Origin: Paenirhodobacter populi
GTDB lineage: Bacteria; Pseudomonadota; Alphaproteobacteria; Rhodobacterales; Rhodobacteraceae
DNA length: 41,631 bases
Assembly (NCBI RefSeq): GCF_004022215.1
Contig: NZ_SAUZ01000032.1
Span: 1 to 41,631, forward strand
Direction: 5' to 3'
Below the pieces are notes generated by a model that did no database searches, was not told the DNA's origin, and saw only the letters and a list, made by a program, of their open reading frames with translations. Shown piece after piece: positions 1 to 9,252 of this stretch (position 1 is its first letter; every line of letters begins with the position of its first letter). Both the position numbers and the translations under genes were made by a program.

Positions 1-303
<303 letters not shown>

Positions 304-330
304 CGAAGGGGCGCCCGGAGGCGCCCTTCG
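304..330 (-). terminator. trxA terminator hairpin
   Basis: CGAAGG(G)GCGCC pairs with GGCGCCCTTCG around a CGGA loop, with one bulged base. The hairpin starts about 10 bases past the trxA stop codon. Its position and strength suit a Rho-independent terminator closing the tsaE-to-trxA transcript, although the T-tract is short. Confidence 0.65.
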
Positions 331-339
331 TTCATCGTT

Positions 340-660
340 TCAGATCGCGGAGTCGATCCAGGCCTTCAGCGCGGCCTTGGGCGCCGCGCCGATCTTGTTC
401 GACACGACCTCGCCGTCCTTGAACAGGAACAGCGCCGGGATGCCGCGCACGCCAAGCTGCGCCGGGCTGTCGGGGTTTTCGTCGACATTGACCTTGGCGA
501 TCTTGATCCGGTCGCCGTATTCCTCGGCCAGTTCCTCGAGCGAGGGGCCGATCATCCGGCACGGGCCGCACCATTCGGCCCAGAAATCCACGATGACGGG
601 CACGTCGGACTTGCGCACTTCGTCCTCGAAGGTGGTGTCGGTGACTTTGACGGTAGCCAT
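340..660 (-). CDS. trxA: Thioredoxin TrxA
   Basis: This 106-residue protein is a classical cytoplasmic thioredoxin that reduces protein disulfides using electrons from thioredoxin reductase. The active site WCGPC is at residues 30-34 (Cys31, Cys34), and the conserved cis-proline lies in RGIPAL near residue 75. The length is standard. The ATG at 658-660 was chosen over an upstream in-frame start because AGGAGA sits about 7 bases before it and MATVKVTD is a normal thioredoxin N-terminus. It is the last gene of the tsaE-amgK-murU-addB-addA run, 54 bp after addA, and a hairpin follows its stop. It may also have its own promoter in that gap, but I cannot identify one. Confidence 0.95.
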   Translation of the reverse strand: MATVKVTDTTFEDEVRKSDVPVIVDFWAEWCGPCRMIGPSLEELAEEYGDRIKIAKVNVDENPDSPAQLGVRGIPALFLFKDGEVVSNKIGAAPKAALKAWIDSAI

Positions 661-714
661 TGCGGTCTCCTGAATATGCAGTTGGGTAAAAGGTATGCCC
701 CGCCCCCCCAACCG

Positions 715-3700
715 TCAAGGGACGGGCATTGTGCGCAGGGCCGCGTCCATCTGTGCATCCGGGAGTGTCGTGATCGTGCCGGTCGCGGTCCAGACGAGCG
801 CGCAATCCACCGCGCGCCCCGGATAGATCTGCCGCAGCGCGGCGCGATAGGCGGCAAGCTGGCGCACCAGACCCGCCGGCACCTGATCCGCCGTCCCCGG
901 CACCACGGCGTTGGATTTGTAGTCGAGGACGGAGACCCGATCCTCCGTCACCCGCAAAAGGTCGATCGTGCCGTGCAGCCTCTGCCCCCCCAGTTCGGGG
1001 GGATCGGCGGTGATCTCCACCTCCGCCAGCGTATCGGGGCCGAGGAAGCCGGCCTGCCGCACGACCTCCACCACCCGCGCGGCGACGGGCAGGATCGCCG
1101 CGATCTCGTCAGGCTCCGCCCGGTCGGGGCCGGAGCCGAGCAGATCCGCCGCGATCCCCTCCCACATCTCGGGCGTGGCAAGGGGCAGGTGTTCCAGCAG
1201 CAGGTGCAACTGCCGCCCGCGGCGTTTCGAGGCCTCGTCGTCGTTGAATTCGGTTTCCCCGGGCAGCGCCTTGGCGCCGCCGAGGTCCGAGGGCGACAGG
1301 GGGGCTGGCGGGCGCAAAGGCTCCGCCGCGCGGGTGCGGGTCCAGTCCGGCAGGGGGGCGGGCGGCGCGGTGGCCACCCCGGGCGCGCCCGGTTGCGCCG
1401 GATCGGGCCAGTCGCCATAGGCCACGCGCCGCACCGGGCCAAGCGCCTGCGCCGCGCCGGAACAGGCCGCGACCTCGGTGAAACCGGCGCGCTCCATGCC
1501 TTCGGCGACGAGGGAATACCAGCTTTCCTCGCCCGCGCCGACCTCGCCCGCCGCCGCGACGATCAGCCACTTCTCGGCCCGCGTCAGCGCGACATACAAA
1601 AGCCGCATCCGTTCCTCGGCCATGCGGGTCTTTTCCGCCTCCTGCAGGGCCTGCAAGGCGGGGGGCGCGACGGGGGTGCCGCCGCGCCACAGGACGGCGC
1701 CGTTGTCGGCGGGATACAGCTCGCCGCTGCGGGGGGCGCGGGGTTTGGCCGTATCCGGCAGGATCACGATCGGCGATTCCAGCCCCTTCGAGCCATGCAC
1801 CGTCATCACCCGGATCGTGCGGCCCTCATTCTCAAGCTGCCGCTTCACCTCGATCTCATCCGCGCCGAGCCAGCCGAGGAAGCCGGTCAGGCTGGGGATT
1901 TCCGTCGCCTCATAGGCCAGAGCCTGCGCGATCAGCTCGTCGATCCCGTCCTCGGCCTCGGCCCCCAGACGGGCGATCAGCCGGTCGCGCCCGCCGTGGC
2001 GGTTCAGCAGACGCTCGATCAGGTCGTAGGGGCGCAGGAAATCGGTGTGGTCGAGCAGATCCTGCACGATTTCCAGCGTATCCACCCGCCCGGAGGCCCG
2101 CAGCGCCTGCCACAGATAGCCCTTGCGCGGCTGCGCGAGGTCGTAAAGCTGCCCTTCCGTCCAGCCGAAGATCGGCGAGCGCAGAGCCTCGGCCAGCGCC
2201 AGATCATCCTCGGGCGTCGCCAGAAACGCGAGGACCGAGGTGATGTCCCGCACCGCCAGCTCGGCCCCCAGCTTCAGCCGGTCAGCCCCGGCGACGGCCA
2301 GCCCCGCCGCCTTGCAGGCCCGGATGATTTCCTGAAACAGCACCGACCGGCGCTGCACGAGGATCAGGAAATCCCCTTCATGCACCGGGCGCGGGTCGTT
2401 GCCATCGAGGATCCGGGTGCCCGCGTCGATCAGGGCGCGGATCTCGGCGGCGATGGTGCGGGCCAGCACGACATGCGCATCCGAGGCGCCGGGCTGATCC
2501 ACCGGATCTTCCCAGTCATCCTCATGGTCCGTATCGGCGGGGGCGACGGCGGGCCACAGGTCCACCCGCCCCGGCATCGCGCCGAAGAAGGCCAGATGTT
2601 CCGGCACGCCACCGAGCCCCACCGAGCCGCCCGCCGAGAACGACAGATCCACCAGCCGCAGCACCGCGACCGAGGAGCGGAACGAATGTTGCAGTTCCGC
2701 ATCCTGCAAGGGCCGCCCGATCACCGCGAATTTCTGCGCGAAATGGGCGCGCATCGCCTCATACCGGCGCAGATCGGCGCCCTGGAAGGAATAGATCGAC
2801 TGCTTGCGGTCGCCCACGACAAAGATCGTGCGCGGCTCATCCCGCGCGCCTTCGCCCGCGGTGAATTCGTCGGCCAGCCGCTCGATCACCCGCCACTGGC
2901 CGGGCGAGGTATCCTGCGCCTCGTCCACCAGAATATGGTCGATCCCGCCGTCGAGCCGGAACAGCACCCATTGCGCGACCGAGGGGCTGGACAGCAGCGC
3001 CCCGGCCCGCTCGATCAGGTCGTCGAAATCGAGCCATCCGGCCGCCGCCTTGCGCGCCCGGTAGCGCGGCAGGAACACCCCGGCGAAACGGGCCAGCACC
3101 AGCGAGCGTTCCGCCACCACCAGTGCCGATTCCGCCGCCCGCACCGCGGCGATCCGCTCCATGAAGGCATGGAGGTCCTCGACCAGATCCTCGCCCATCT
3201 CGCGCGCCGCCACCTTGGTGGGGATCGAGGCGGTCTTGGCCGTCGCATCCTTTTTCAGAAGCGCATCGTAGAGCAGTTCCAGATCGGTGCGGGCGGGCGC
3301 GGTCAGGTTGACGCACGAGAGCGTCGCGGCCAGTGTCTTCATCGTCGCCGACTGCGCCTTCAGCACCGGGATCACGCTGTCGAACAGGGATTTCTCGCCG
3401 CCATCGAAGGCCATCGGCAGCAGACCGTCGCGCGTGAAACCGGGCGGCAGGCCGAGCGCCGCCAGAACGTCGTCTCGCCCCGGCGGCGGGACGAAGGCAT
3501 CGGCATGGCGGGTGATGCCGCCGATCAGCGCGGTCAGATCCTCGCCCGCGTAGCACATCACCAGATCGTCCAGCACCCCGCGATCGGGGCCCGAGGCGAT
3601 GTCTTCGAGGATGTCGGAACGCAGCTCGGCCGCGGAACGGTCGTCAAGCTCCGCGAAGCCATGCGGCACCCCGGCCTCCAGCGGGAACCGCCGCAGGAGC

Positions 3701-4083
3701 GCGCCGCAGAAGGAGTGGATCGTCTGGATCTTCAGCCCGCCCGGCGCCTCGATCGCCTGCGCGAACAGCCGCCGCGCCTGCGCAAGCCGGTCGGCGGTGA
3801 CCTCGCCTTCCTCGCCCAGCTTGAGCAATTCGCGGCGCAGGCTGGCATCGTCCAGCATCGCCCATTCGCCCAGACGTTTCAGCAGACGGTTCTGCATCTC
3901 GCTCGCCGCAGCCTTGGTGTAGGTCAGGCAGAGCACCCGTTGCGGTTCCGTCCCGTTCAGCAGCAGCCGCGCCACGCGGTCGGTCAGCACCTTGGTCTTG
4001 CCCGAGCCCGCATTGGCCGAAAGCCAGGTCGATTGCCCGGGGCTGGCGGCGCGGATCTGCCGTTCGGTTGCCAGATCGGTCAT
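715..4083 (-). CDS. addA: Double-strand break repair helicase-nuclease AddA (alphaproteobacterial type)
   Basis: AddA (1122 aa) is the UvrD-like helicase and nuclease subunit of AddAB, which resects double-strand breaks for RecA loading. Visible motifs, in order, are Walker A NAGSGKT near residues 19-25, Walker B LVDEAQDTSPGQW, QSIYSFQGADL, MTVHGSKGLESP (motif V region) and LLYVALTRAEKW (motif VI). The C-terminal nuclease signature is GTIDLL...VLDYKS followed by a QLAAYRAAL motif. The start at 4083 gives MTDLATERQ and a 4-bp ATGA overlap with the addB stop, so translational coupling is likely. Frames open further upstream are only addB read in another phase. The gene is full length, with no disruption seen. 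Confidence 0.95.
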   Translation of the reverse strand: MTDLATERQIRAASPGQSTWLSANAGSGKTKVLTDRVARLLLNGTEPQRVLCLTYTKAAASEMQNRLLKRLGEWAMLDDASLRRELLKLGEEGEVTADRLAQARRLFAQAIEAPGGLKIQTIHSFCGALLRRFPLEAGVPHGFAELDDRSAAELRSDILEDIASGPDRGVLDDLVMCYAGEDLTALIGGITRHADAFVPPPGRDDVLAALGLPPGFTRDGLLPMAFDGGEKSLFDSVIPVLKAQSATMKTLAATLSCVNLTAPARTDLELLYDALLKKDATAKTASIPTKVAAREMGEDLVEDLHAFMERIAAVRAAESALVVAERSLVLARFAGVFLPRYRARKAAAGWLDFDDLIERAGALLSSPSVAQWVLFRLDGGIDHILVDEAQDTSPGQWRVIERLADEFTAGEGARDEPRTIFVVGDRKQSIYSFQGADLRRYEAMRAHFAQKFAVIGRPLQDAELQHSFRSSVAVLRLVDLSFSAGGSVGLGGVPEHLAFFGAMPGRVDLWPAVAPADTDHEDDWEDPVDQPGASDAHVVLARTIAAEIRALIDAGTRILDGNDPRPVHEGDFLILVQRRSVLFQEIIRACKAAGLAVAGADRLKLGAELAVRDITSVLAFLATPEDDLALAEALRSPIFGWTEGQLYDLAQPRKGYLWQALRASGRVDTLEIVQDLLDHTDFLRPYDLIERLLNRHGGRDRLIARLGAEAEDGIDELIAQALAYEATEIPSLTGFLGWLGADEIEVKRQLENEGRTIRVMTVHGSKGLESPIVILPDTAKPRAPRSGELYPADNGAVLWRGGTPVAPPALQALQEAEKTRMAEERMRLLYVALTRAEKWLIVAAAGEVGAGEESWYSLVAEGMERAGFTEVAACSGAAQALGPVRRVAYGDWPDPAQPGAPGVATAPPAPLPDWTRTRAAEPLRPPAPLSPSDLGGAKALPGETEFNDDEASKRRGRQLHLLLEHLPLATPEMWEGIAADLLGSGPDRAEPDEIAAILPVAARVVEVVRQAGFLGPDTLAEVEITADPPELGGQRLHGTIDLLRVTEDRVSVLDYKSNAVVPGTADQVPAGLVRQLAAYRAALRQIYPGRAVDCALVWTATGTITTLPDAQMDAALRTMPVP

Positions 4084-7025
4084 TCGGTCACCTCGCCGCC
4101 GGGGGTATCGGGCAGGTCGCTCATCTCCCATTCGCCAAAGCGGGACAGATGGTCGTAATCGCTGCGGTCGCGCACCGATTGCAGCGCGCGGCGCGCGGTA
4201 TAGCCGGTGCGCGGGTCCAGATAGCGCGCGATCAGCCGCTCGAACTTGGCCCATGTCACGTCGATATCGGCCTGATCCATCGGCAGGTCGCGGGTCTCGC
4301 CCTCGCCACCCAGCCGGATATAGGTCATCGCCCCCACCCGGCGCGGGCCGATCCGGTCGAAGGCGCCCTTGCCGATCATCGCGGCCTCCAGCAACAGCTG
4401 TTTGTCGAAATGCAGCACCTCGGCATCGGTGGGGGGCTTGCCGGATTTGTAGTCGTAGAGATGCGCCGAACCGTCGGGCAGGATGTCGATCCGGTCGGGC
4501 TTGGCCGAAAGCGTGAAGGCCGAGGCGGTCAGGGCCACCTTCCCCTGCTGTTCGATCACCACCGGGATGCCGGCGGCAAGGCGCGCGGCCTCGTCGGCGA
4601 CGAAACGCGCGGCGATGCGGCGGATGCGGGCATACCAGATCGCCTGCGCGCTCGGCCATTGAATCCGGGCATCCAGAATGCGGCGCGCGATGGCCAGCAG
4701 GCGGGCCTCGGCCTCAGGCAGGGTTTCGGCGGCGGGGCGGTCGCGCAGGAAGGTCTCGACGATCTCGTGCAGCACCTCGCCGCGCAGGCGCGGATCGGGT
4801 TCGGGGCGCAGCGGGTCGAGCGGACGCAGCCGCAGGATCCGCCGGGCGTAGACCGCATAGGGATCGCGGATCAGGGTGCGGATCGTCGTCACCGGCAATT
4901 CGCGCGGCCGCGCCTGTGCCGGGGGCCGGGGCGAGGGGCGGCCCTCGGGCGGCACCCGGTTGCGCGGCTGTTCCAGCGCGATCGCCATATCCACCCAAGC
5001 CTTGCCGCGCGCCCGCATGTCGGCCAGAGCCTGTGGCCCGTCGCCCTCCTTCAGACCGCCCAGCAGGTTCACCAGCCGGTTCAGCCAGCGCGAGGGCACG
5101 GTTTCCGCCCCCTCGGCCCGCTGTGAACGCGACAGCACCACCTGCGCCGCCCCCGCCGCCTGCTGGAAGTCATGCGCCGACAGGCCGATCTGCCGTTCCG
5201 GCAGCAACAGCCCGGCATCCAGCCGCATCCGCCGGCTGAGCCACGGATCGGGGGCCGGGGCCTCGGGCCAGCTTCCCTCGTTCAGCCCGGCAAGCAGCAC
5301 CAGATCGGCGGTCTGCACCCGCGCCTCCAGCGTGCCGAGGATCAGGATATCGGGATGCACCGCCTGCGCCTGCCGCACCTGCACCGCGCCGAACAGCGTG
5401 TCCAGCAGATCGGCGTAATCGGCGGGGCCGTATTGGCCGCCGTGATCCGCCTCGGCGGACAGGTCGTCCATGATCTGGCGGCAGGCCACCCCGGCCTCCT
5501 GCTGCCAGAGCCCGCTGGCACCGATGCTGCCGCCCGGGCCGGAAACCAGCCGCGCCACGAGGTCGAGATGCGTCGCGATGCAATCGGGCAGGGGCGCGGT
5601 TGCGGCCAGCGGGAACCGTTCCAGCAGATCCGCCACCCAGTCGGACCAGAGGCGGCGCGGCTCCTCCCCCTTCGTCCATTTCGGATCGCTCAGCGCGGCG
5701 CGGTCGGGGAAGGCCGGGCCATTGCGGCGCAGGTGCAGCTCCAGCTCGCGGCTGAAGCGCAGATGGTCGCCGCGCATCCCGCAGCCGGTCGCCGTCAGCG
5801 GCTGTTTCAGCAAGATCAGCAGCGGCTCGATCATCAGCCGCTGGCCGCGCAGCTTTGCCACATGCCGCAACAGACGCCCCGGCGCCGACAGCTGTAACGG
5901 CGCGCCCGCGCTGTCGTCGGGCAGGATGCCCCAGCGGTCGAGCGCCGCCGACACCCGCCGCGTCAGCATCCGGCTCGGCGTGATGAGCGCGGCCTTGCGC
6001 CCGTTTTCCGCGGCCTCGCGCAGGATCAGGGCCAGCGACAGCGCCTCGCGCCGTTCGTCGGGCGCCTCGATCAGGGTCAGGTCCGCGCAGGTGTCGGGCA
6101 GGCCGCGCAGCACGCGCCCCTCGGTCATCCATTGGTCGGTGACGGGGGCGGGGCGCAGAGCCAGCGACATCAGACCGTTGCGGGCGGGCGCGGGCGGCGC
6201 GGTATCGGTCCAGCAGCCGACCCGATCCGGCGCGGTGCCGAGTTTTCGCAGCAGGGTGCGGTAGCGGTATTGGGGATGATCCTCGATCGGCATGCGCCCG
6301 GCATCCAGCGCCTCCCACGCGAAATCCGGCATGTCGAAATCGAAACCGGGCAGGACGATCATCCCGTTCGGCAGCGCCGCCACCGCCCGCATGAAGGCCG
6401 CCGTGGTGCCGCGCGATCCGGTCGATCCGGCGATGACGATGCGGTCGTTCGTGGGCGCGATGGCCCAGTCCTCGGCCAGTCCCTCGACGATGCGGCGCAG
6501 GCGGCCGACGGCATCGGGTTCCGCCTCATCGGTGAAATAGCCCGCGACGATGCGGATGAAGTTCAGGCTCGCCTGCCAGTGGACGGCATGGCTGTCCTGA
6601 ATGTCGAGCGATTCCAGCGCGGCGGGGGGCACGCCTTCGTCCTGCATCTCGGCCAGCAGATCGGCGAGGCTGTCGGCCAGACGAAAGACCCCGGCGCCCG
6701 GCTCGAACTGCGGGAGCTTCGCCACCAGCCCGGCGACAAGACGCGCGAGTTCCAGCCGCCGCCTGAGCGCGGGCACCGCAGCGGGCACGCCGGGCCGGGG
6801 CAGCCGCGCAAGGTCCGCGATCAGCCCCAGACGCGGCAAGAACCGCGCGCCATGACGGTCGAATTCCTCGCGCACGCGGCGCTGCATCCGGCCGGAGTTG
6901 AGGTAGAGCCGCAGCCGCGCCATCGCCTCGGGCGGTTCATGCTCCATGCGCGTGATCAGCCCGGCGACCAGCTCGCGCGGGAAATCGACGCCGATCGGCA
7001 GGGCGAAGACGGGGCCTTCAGACAT
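4080..7025 (-). CDS. addB: Double-strand break repair protein AddB (alphaproteobacterial type)
   Basis: AddB (981 aa) is the partner subunit of AddA, an inactivated helicase fold with a C-terminal PD-(D/E)XK nuclease. The nuclease is visible as KPDRIDILPDG...LYDYKSGKPP followed by a KQLLLEAAM helix, near residues 880-925. The alphaproteobacterial signature IVIAGSTGSRGTTAAFMRA...GMIVLPGFD is near residues 195-230. No cysteines flank the nuclease domain, so the iron-sulfur cluster ligands of Bacillus AddB appear absent; I recall this as usual for the alphaproteobacterial type. The start overlaps the end of murU by 8 bp and the stop overlaps addA by 4 bp. Confidence 0.93.
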   Translation of the reverse strand: MSEGPVFALPIGVDFPRELVAGLITRMEHEPPEAMARLRLYLNSGRMQRRVREEFDRHGARFLPRLGLIADLARLPRPGVPAAVPALRRRLELARLVAGLVAKLPQFEPGAGVFRLADSLADLLAEMQDEGVPPAALESLDIQDSHAVHWQASLNFIRIVAGYFTDEAEPDAVGRLRRIVEGLAEDWAIAPTNDRIVIAGSTGSRGTTAAFMRAVAALPNGMIVLPGFDFDMPDFAWEALDAGRMPIEDHPQYRYRTLLRKLGTAPDRVGCWTDTAPPAPARNGLMSLALRPAPVTDQWMTEGRVLRGLPDTCADLTLIEAPDERREALSLALILREAAENGRKAALITPSRMLTRRVSAALDRWGILPDDSAGAPLQLSAPGRLLRHVAKLRGQRLMIEPLLILLKQPLTATGCGMRGDHLRFSRELELHLRRNGPAFPDRAALSDPKWTKGEEPRRLWSDWVADLLERFPLAATAPLPDCIATHLDLVARLVSGPGGSIGASGLWQQEAGVACRQIMDDLSAEADHGGQYGPADYADLLDTLFGAVQVRQAQAVHPDILILGTLEARVQTADLVLLAGLNEGSWPEAPAPDPWLSRRMRLDAGLLLPERQIGLSAHDFQQAAGAAQVVLSRSQRAEGAETVPSRWLNRLVNLLGGLKEGDGPQALADMRARGKAWVDMAIALEQPRNRVPPEGRPSPRPPAQARPRELPVTTIRTLIRDPYAVYARRILRLRPLDPLRPEPDPRLRGEVLHEIVETFLRDRPAAETLPEAEARLLAIARRILDARIQWPSAQAIWYARIRRIAARFVADEAARLAAGIPVVIEQQGKVALTASAFTLSAKPDRIDILPDGSAHLYDYKSGKPPTDAEVLHFDKQLLLEAAMIGKGAFDRIGPRRVGAMTYIRLGGEGETRDLPMDQADIDVTWAKFERLIARYLDPRTGYTARRALQSVRDRSDYDHLSRFGEWEMSDLPDTPGGEVTE

Positions 7026-7701
7026 GGGTCATCGCCTCGGCCAGCGGGATGGAGTCGGGATGGCCCACATCGCACCAGTCGCCCCGATAGATCATGCCGT
7101 AAAGCCGCCCCTCAGCCGCCAGCCGGTCCCACAGGAGGTTGAGCGAAAACGCCGGATCGGGGATGTCGGCCAGACCGGCGGGATCGATGATCTGCGCGCC
7201 GGTGTAAACGTAATCGCCCCCGCGCGTCAGCCGCCCGTCAGGAGCGACGGTGAAATCCCCCTTCGGCCCGTGACCGATGGCGCGATCCGCCGGCACCAGC
7301 GCCAGCAGCGCCCCCATCCGCGCCGGATTCCAGGCGGCGCGCAAGGCGCTCAGGACATTCGGCCCGCTCCAGACCGCATCGGTGTTGAGCGTGAACACCG
7401 GCCCCGGCCCCAAGAGCGGCAGCGCCTTGCGCAGCCCGCCCCCGGTTTCAAGGATACGGTCGCTTTCGTCCGAGATCGCCGCCCCCGTCCCCGCCAGATG
7501 CCGCACGACCTGATCGCCGAGGTAGTGGACATTCGCCACGATGCGCGCGATCCCCGCCCCCCGCACCAGATCCAGCGCATGGTCGATCAGCGGGCGCCCG
7601 GCCACCTCGACCAAAGGCTTGGGGCGGTGCCGCGTCAGCGCGCCCATCCGCGTGCCGAAGCCCGCGGCGAAGAGCATCAGGGCGTCGGGCATGTCGCGCA
7701 T
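7018..7701 (-). CDS. murU: N-acetylmuramate alpha-1-phosphate uridylyltransferase MurU
   Basis: This 227-residue nucleotidyltransferase should convert MurNAc-1-phosphate and UTP into UDP-MurNAc, the second step of the AmgK-MurU shortcut in peptidoglycan recycling. The N-terminal signature FAAGFGTRMGALTRHRPKPL (residues 11-30) is the glucose-1-phosphate nucleotidyltransferase G-x-G-T-R-M/PKPL motif. ETGGGLRKALPLLG and a TLNTDAVW metal-site segment follow. The 5' end overlaps amgK by 25 bp. A second ATG at 7692 (MPDALMLF) is possible, but GAAAG spacing favours 7701. Its family alone would fit other sugar-phosphate nucleotidyltransferases. The adjacent, coupled amgK makes MurU the best call. Confidence 0.88.
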   Translation of the reverse strand: MRDMPDALMLFAAGFGTRMGALTRHRPKPLVEVAGRPLIDHALDLVRGAGIARIVANVHYLGDQVVRHLAGTGAAISDESDRILETGGGLRKALPLLGPGPVFTLNTDAVWSGPNVLSALRAAWNPARMGALLALVPADRAIGHGPKGDFTVAPDGRLTRGGDYVYTGAQIIDPAGLADIPDPAFSLNLLWDRLAAEGRLYGMIYRGDWCDVGHPDSIPLAEAMTHV

Positions 7702-8669
7702 CGGTCTTTCAGCCTTTCCATCATCTCGGGCGTGGGCGGGGCATAGGCCGCGCGGACCAGCGCCGCAATATCGGCCAGCGCGGGGTGTTCCAGATCGCGG
7801 CTCAGGTTCGCCCAGTTCAGGGGCATGAAATCGACGTAATGCGCCTTGCCGCCCGCAAGGCAGAGCCGGGCGAAGACGCCGTGGATCCGCAACGCCCGCT
7901 GCGCGCCCAAGAGCGCATAGGCGGCGGCGAAACGGTCGGGGTCGAGCCCGCGCGCCGCCGTGTAACGGGCGATCTCGCGCGTCTCGGTCGCCGGGGAGAC
8001 GGCGCGGCGCACGTCCTGAAGCGCCGAGACCAGATCATAGGCCGGATGCGCCGCCACGGCATCCTGAAAGTCGAGCAGGCCGAGCCGCGCCACGCCCGTC
8101 CGATCCGGCAGCCAGAGGGCATTCTGCGCGTGGAAATCGCGCAGCGACAGCACGGGCGGCAGATCGTTCAGCCCCGCATGGTGCCACGCGATGGCCTCGG
8201 GCAGCGCCCGGGCCGCATCCGTGGACAGGACCGGCGCCCATTCGGCGGTGAGTTCCGTGAGCTGGCCAAGCGCCGGGCCGTCGAGCGGCGCGACGAATGC
8301 GGGCGGCTCAAGCCGGTGCAGCGCCAGAAGGAAAGCCGTGACCTCGGCGTAAAGCGCGGCCTCGCGGTCCGGCGCGCGGGCGAGGAGGACGGACAGCAGG
8401 TCATCGCCCAGATCCTCGATCAGCATCAGCCCCGCGCCCGCCTCCATCGCAAAGATGCGCGGCGCGGAAAAGCCGTGGTCCAAGAGCCAGCTGCCGACCT
8501 GTGCGAAGCGGGTGACCTCGGAGGGGGAGGGGGAGATCATCAGAACCGCCCGGTCCGCGCCCCGCGACAGCCTTTCGTAGCGGCGGGCCGAGGCATCGCC
8601 CGCCAGATCGCGGCGCACGGCATCGCCCCAGCCGGCGGCGGCGAGGAAGGCGTCGATCGCGTCAGTCAT
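7677..8669 (-). CDS. amgK: Anomeric MurNAc/GlcNAc kinase AmgK
   Basis: This 330-residue aminoglycoside-phosphotransferase-fold kinase is expected to phosphorylate MurNAc (and GlcNAc) at the anomeric C1, feeding MurU. The catalytic loop is SLRDFHAQNALWL (Asp178, His180, Asn183) and the metal-binding segment is GLLDFQDAV (residues 197-205), both diagnostic for this family. MTDAIDAFLAAAGW at 8669 is taken as the start. The frame is open a little further, but this start gives an 8-bp overlap with the tsaE stop, matching the overlap style of the operon. Its product lets the cell bypass de novo UDP-MurNAc synthesis, the route that escapes fosfomycin inhibition of MurA in bacteria that have it. Confidence 0.88.
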   Translation of the reverse strand: MTDAIDAFLAAAGWGDAVRRDLAGDASARRYERLSRGADRAVLMISPSPSEVTRFAQVGSWLLDHGFSAPRIFAMEAGAGLMLIEDLGDDLLSVLLARAPDREAALYAEVTAFLLALHRLEPPAFVAPLDGPALGQLTELTAEWAPVLSTDAARALPEAIAWHHAGLNDLPPVLSLRDFHAQNALWLPDRTGVARLGLLDFQDAVAAHPAYDLVSALQDVRRAVSPATETREIARYTAARGLDPDRFAAAYALLGAQRALRIHGVFARLCLAGGKAHYVDFMPLNWANLSRDLEHPALADIAALVRAAYAPPTPEMMERLKDRCATCPTP

Positions 8670-9153
8670 GGGCAGGCACCACATCGGCGAGCCGCGCCAT
8701 CCATGCCGCCGGCCCGGTGACCGTCACTTGCCGGGACGCGCCATCGTCCGTCGGCGCGAAGGTCAGCACCAGCGCATCGCCGGGCCGCAGCGATCCCAGC
8801 CGCTCCGGCCATTCGATCAGGCAGATCGCCGCCTGGAAGGCGTCCTCAAGGCCAAGCTCCACCGCCTCGTCGGGATGGGTGAGGCGGTAGAGGTCGGCGT
8901 GCCAGATCTCGGGTTCCGCATCGTAGGTCTGCACGAGGGTGAAAGTCGGCGAGGGAATATCCTCGCGCCGCCCGAGCCGCGCCAGCCGCGCGGTGATCAG
9001 CGCCCGGGCGAAATGGGTCTTGCCCGCGCCGATCGGCCCTTCGAGCAGGATCACGTCACCCGCGCGGAGGATATCCGCCATCCTGCGGCCGAAATCATCG
9101 GTCGCCTCGGGGTTCGGCAGGGTGAGGAAACGGGATCGGGGTTCGCCTTGCAT
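8662..9153 (-). CDS. tsaE: tRNA t6A biosynthesis ATPase TsaE
   Basis: TsaE is the small ATPase that works with TsaB, TsaC and TsaD to install threonylcarbamoyl on A37 of ANN-decoding tRNAs. The 163-residue protein shows Walker A GPIGAGKT at 39-46, PSPTFTLV near 67-74, HADLYRL at 85-91 and IEWPE at 113-117, the full signature set. It is the first gene of the long minus-strand unit and overlaps amgK by 8 bp. AAAGGCGGACC precedes the ATG. A promoter-like pair lies just upstream at 9174-9201. Confidence 0.95.
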   Translation of the reverse strand: MQGEPRSRFLTLPNPEATDDFGRRMADILRAGDVILLEGPIGAGKTHFARALITARLARLGRREDIPSPTFTLVQTYDAEPEIWHADLYRLTHPDEAVELGLEDAFQAAICLIEWPERLGSLRPGDALVLTFAPTDDGASRQVTVTGPAAWMARLADVVPAHD

Positions 9154-9173
9154 GGTCCGCCTTTCATGGGCGC

Positions 9174-9201
9174 AATCTACCCCATGGGCCGGTCAGGGCA
9201 A
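9174..9201 (-). promoter_or_regulatory. Candidate sigma-70-type promoter for the tsaE operon
   Basis: On the minus strand TTGCCC (9196-9201) and TAGATT (9174-9179) are separated by 16 bp, with the tsaE ATG about 20 bp downstream. The element lies between the pheT terminator and tsaE, which is where a promoter is needed. The call rests on spacing and partial consensus only. Confidence 0.4.
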
Positions 9202-9221
9202 GCATCGGCTTGCCACAAGGT

Positions 9222-9245
9222 GAAAGGCCCCCGCGGGGGCCTTTC
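9222..9245 (-). terminator. pheT terminator
   Basis: GAAAGGCCCC and GGGGCCTTTC form a perfect 10-bp stem around a short CGCG-type loop, starting about 8 bases beyond the pheT stop. It separates pheST from the tsaE operon on the same strand. Confidence 0.8.
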
Positions 9246-9252
9246 AAGTCCT

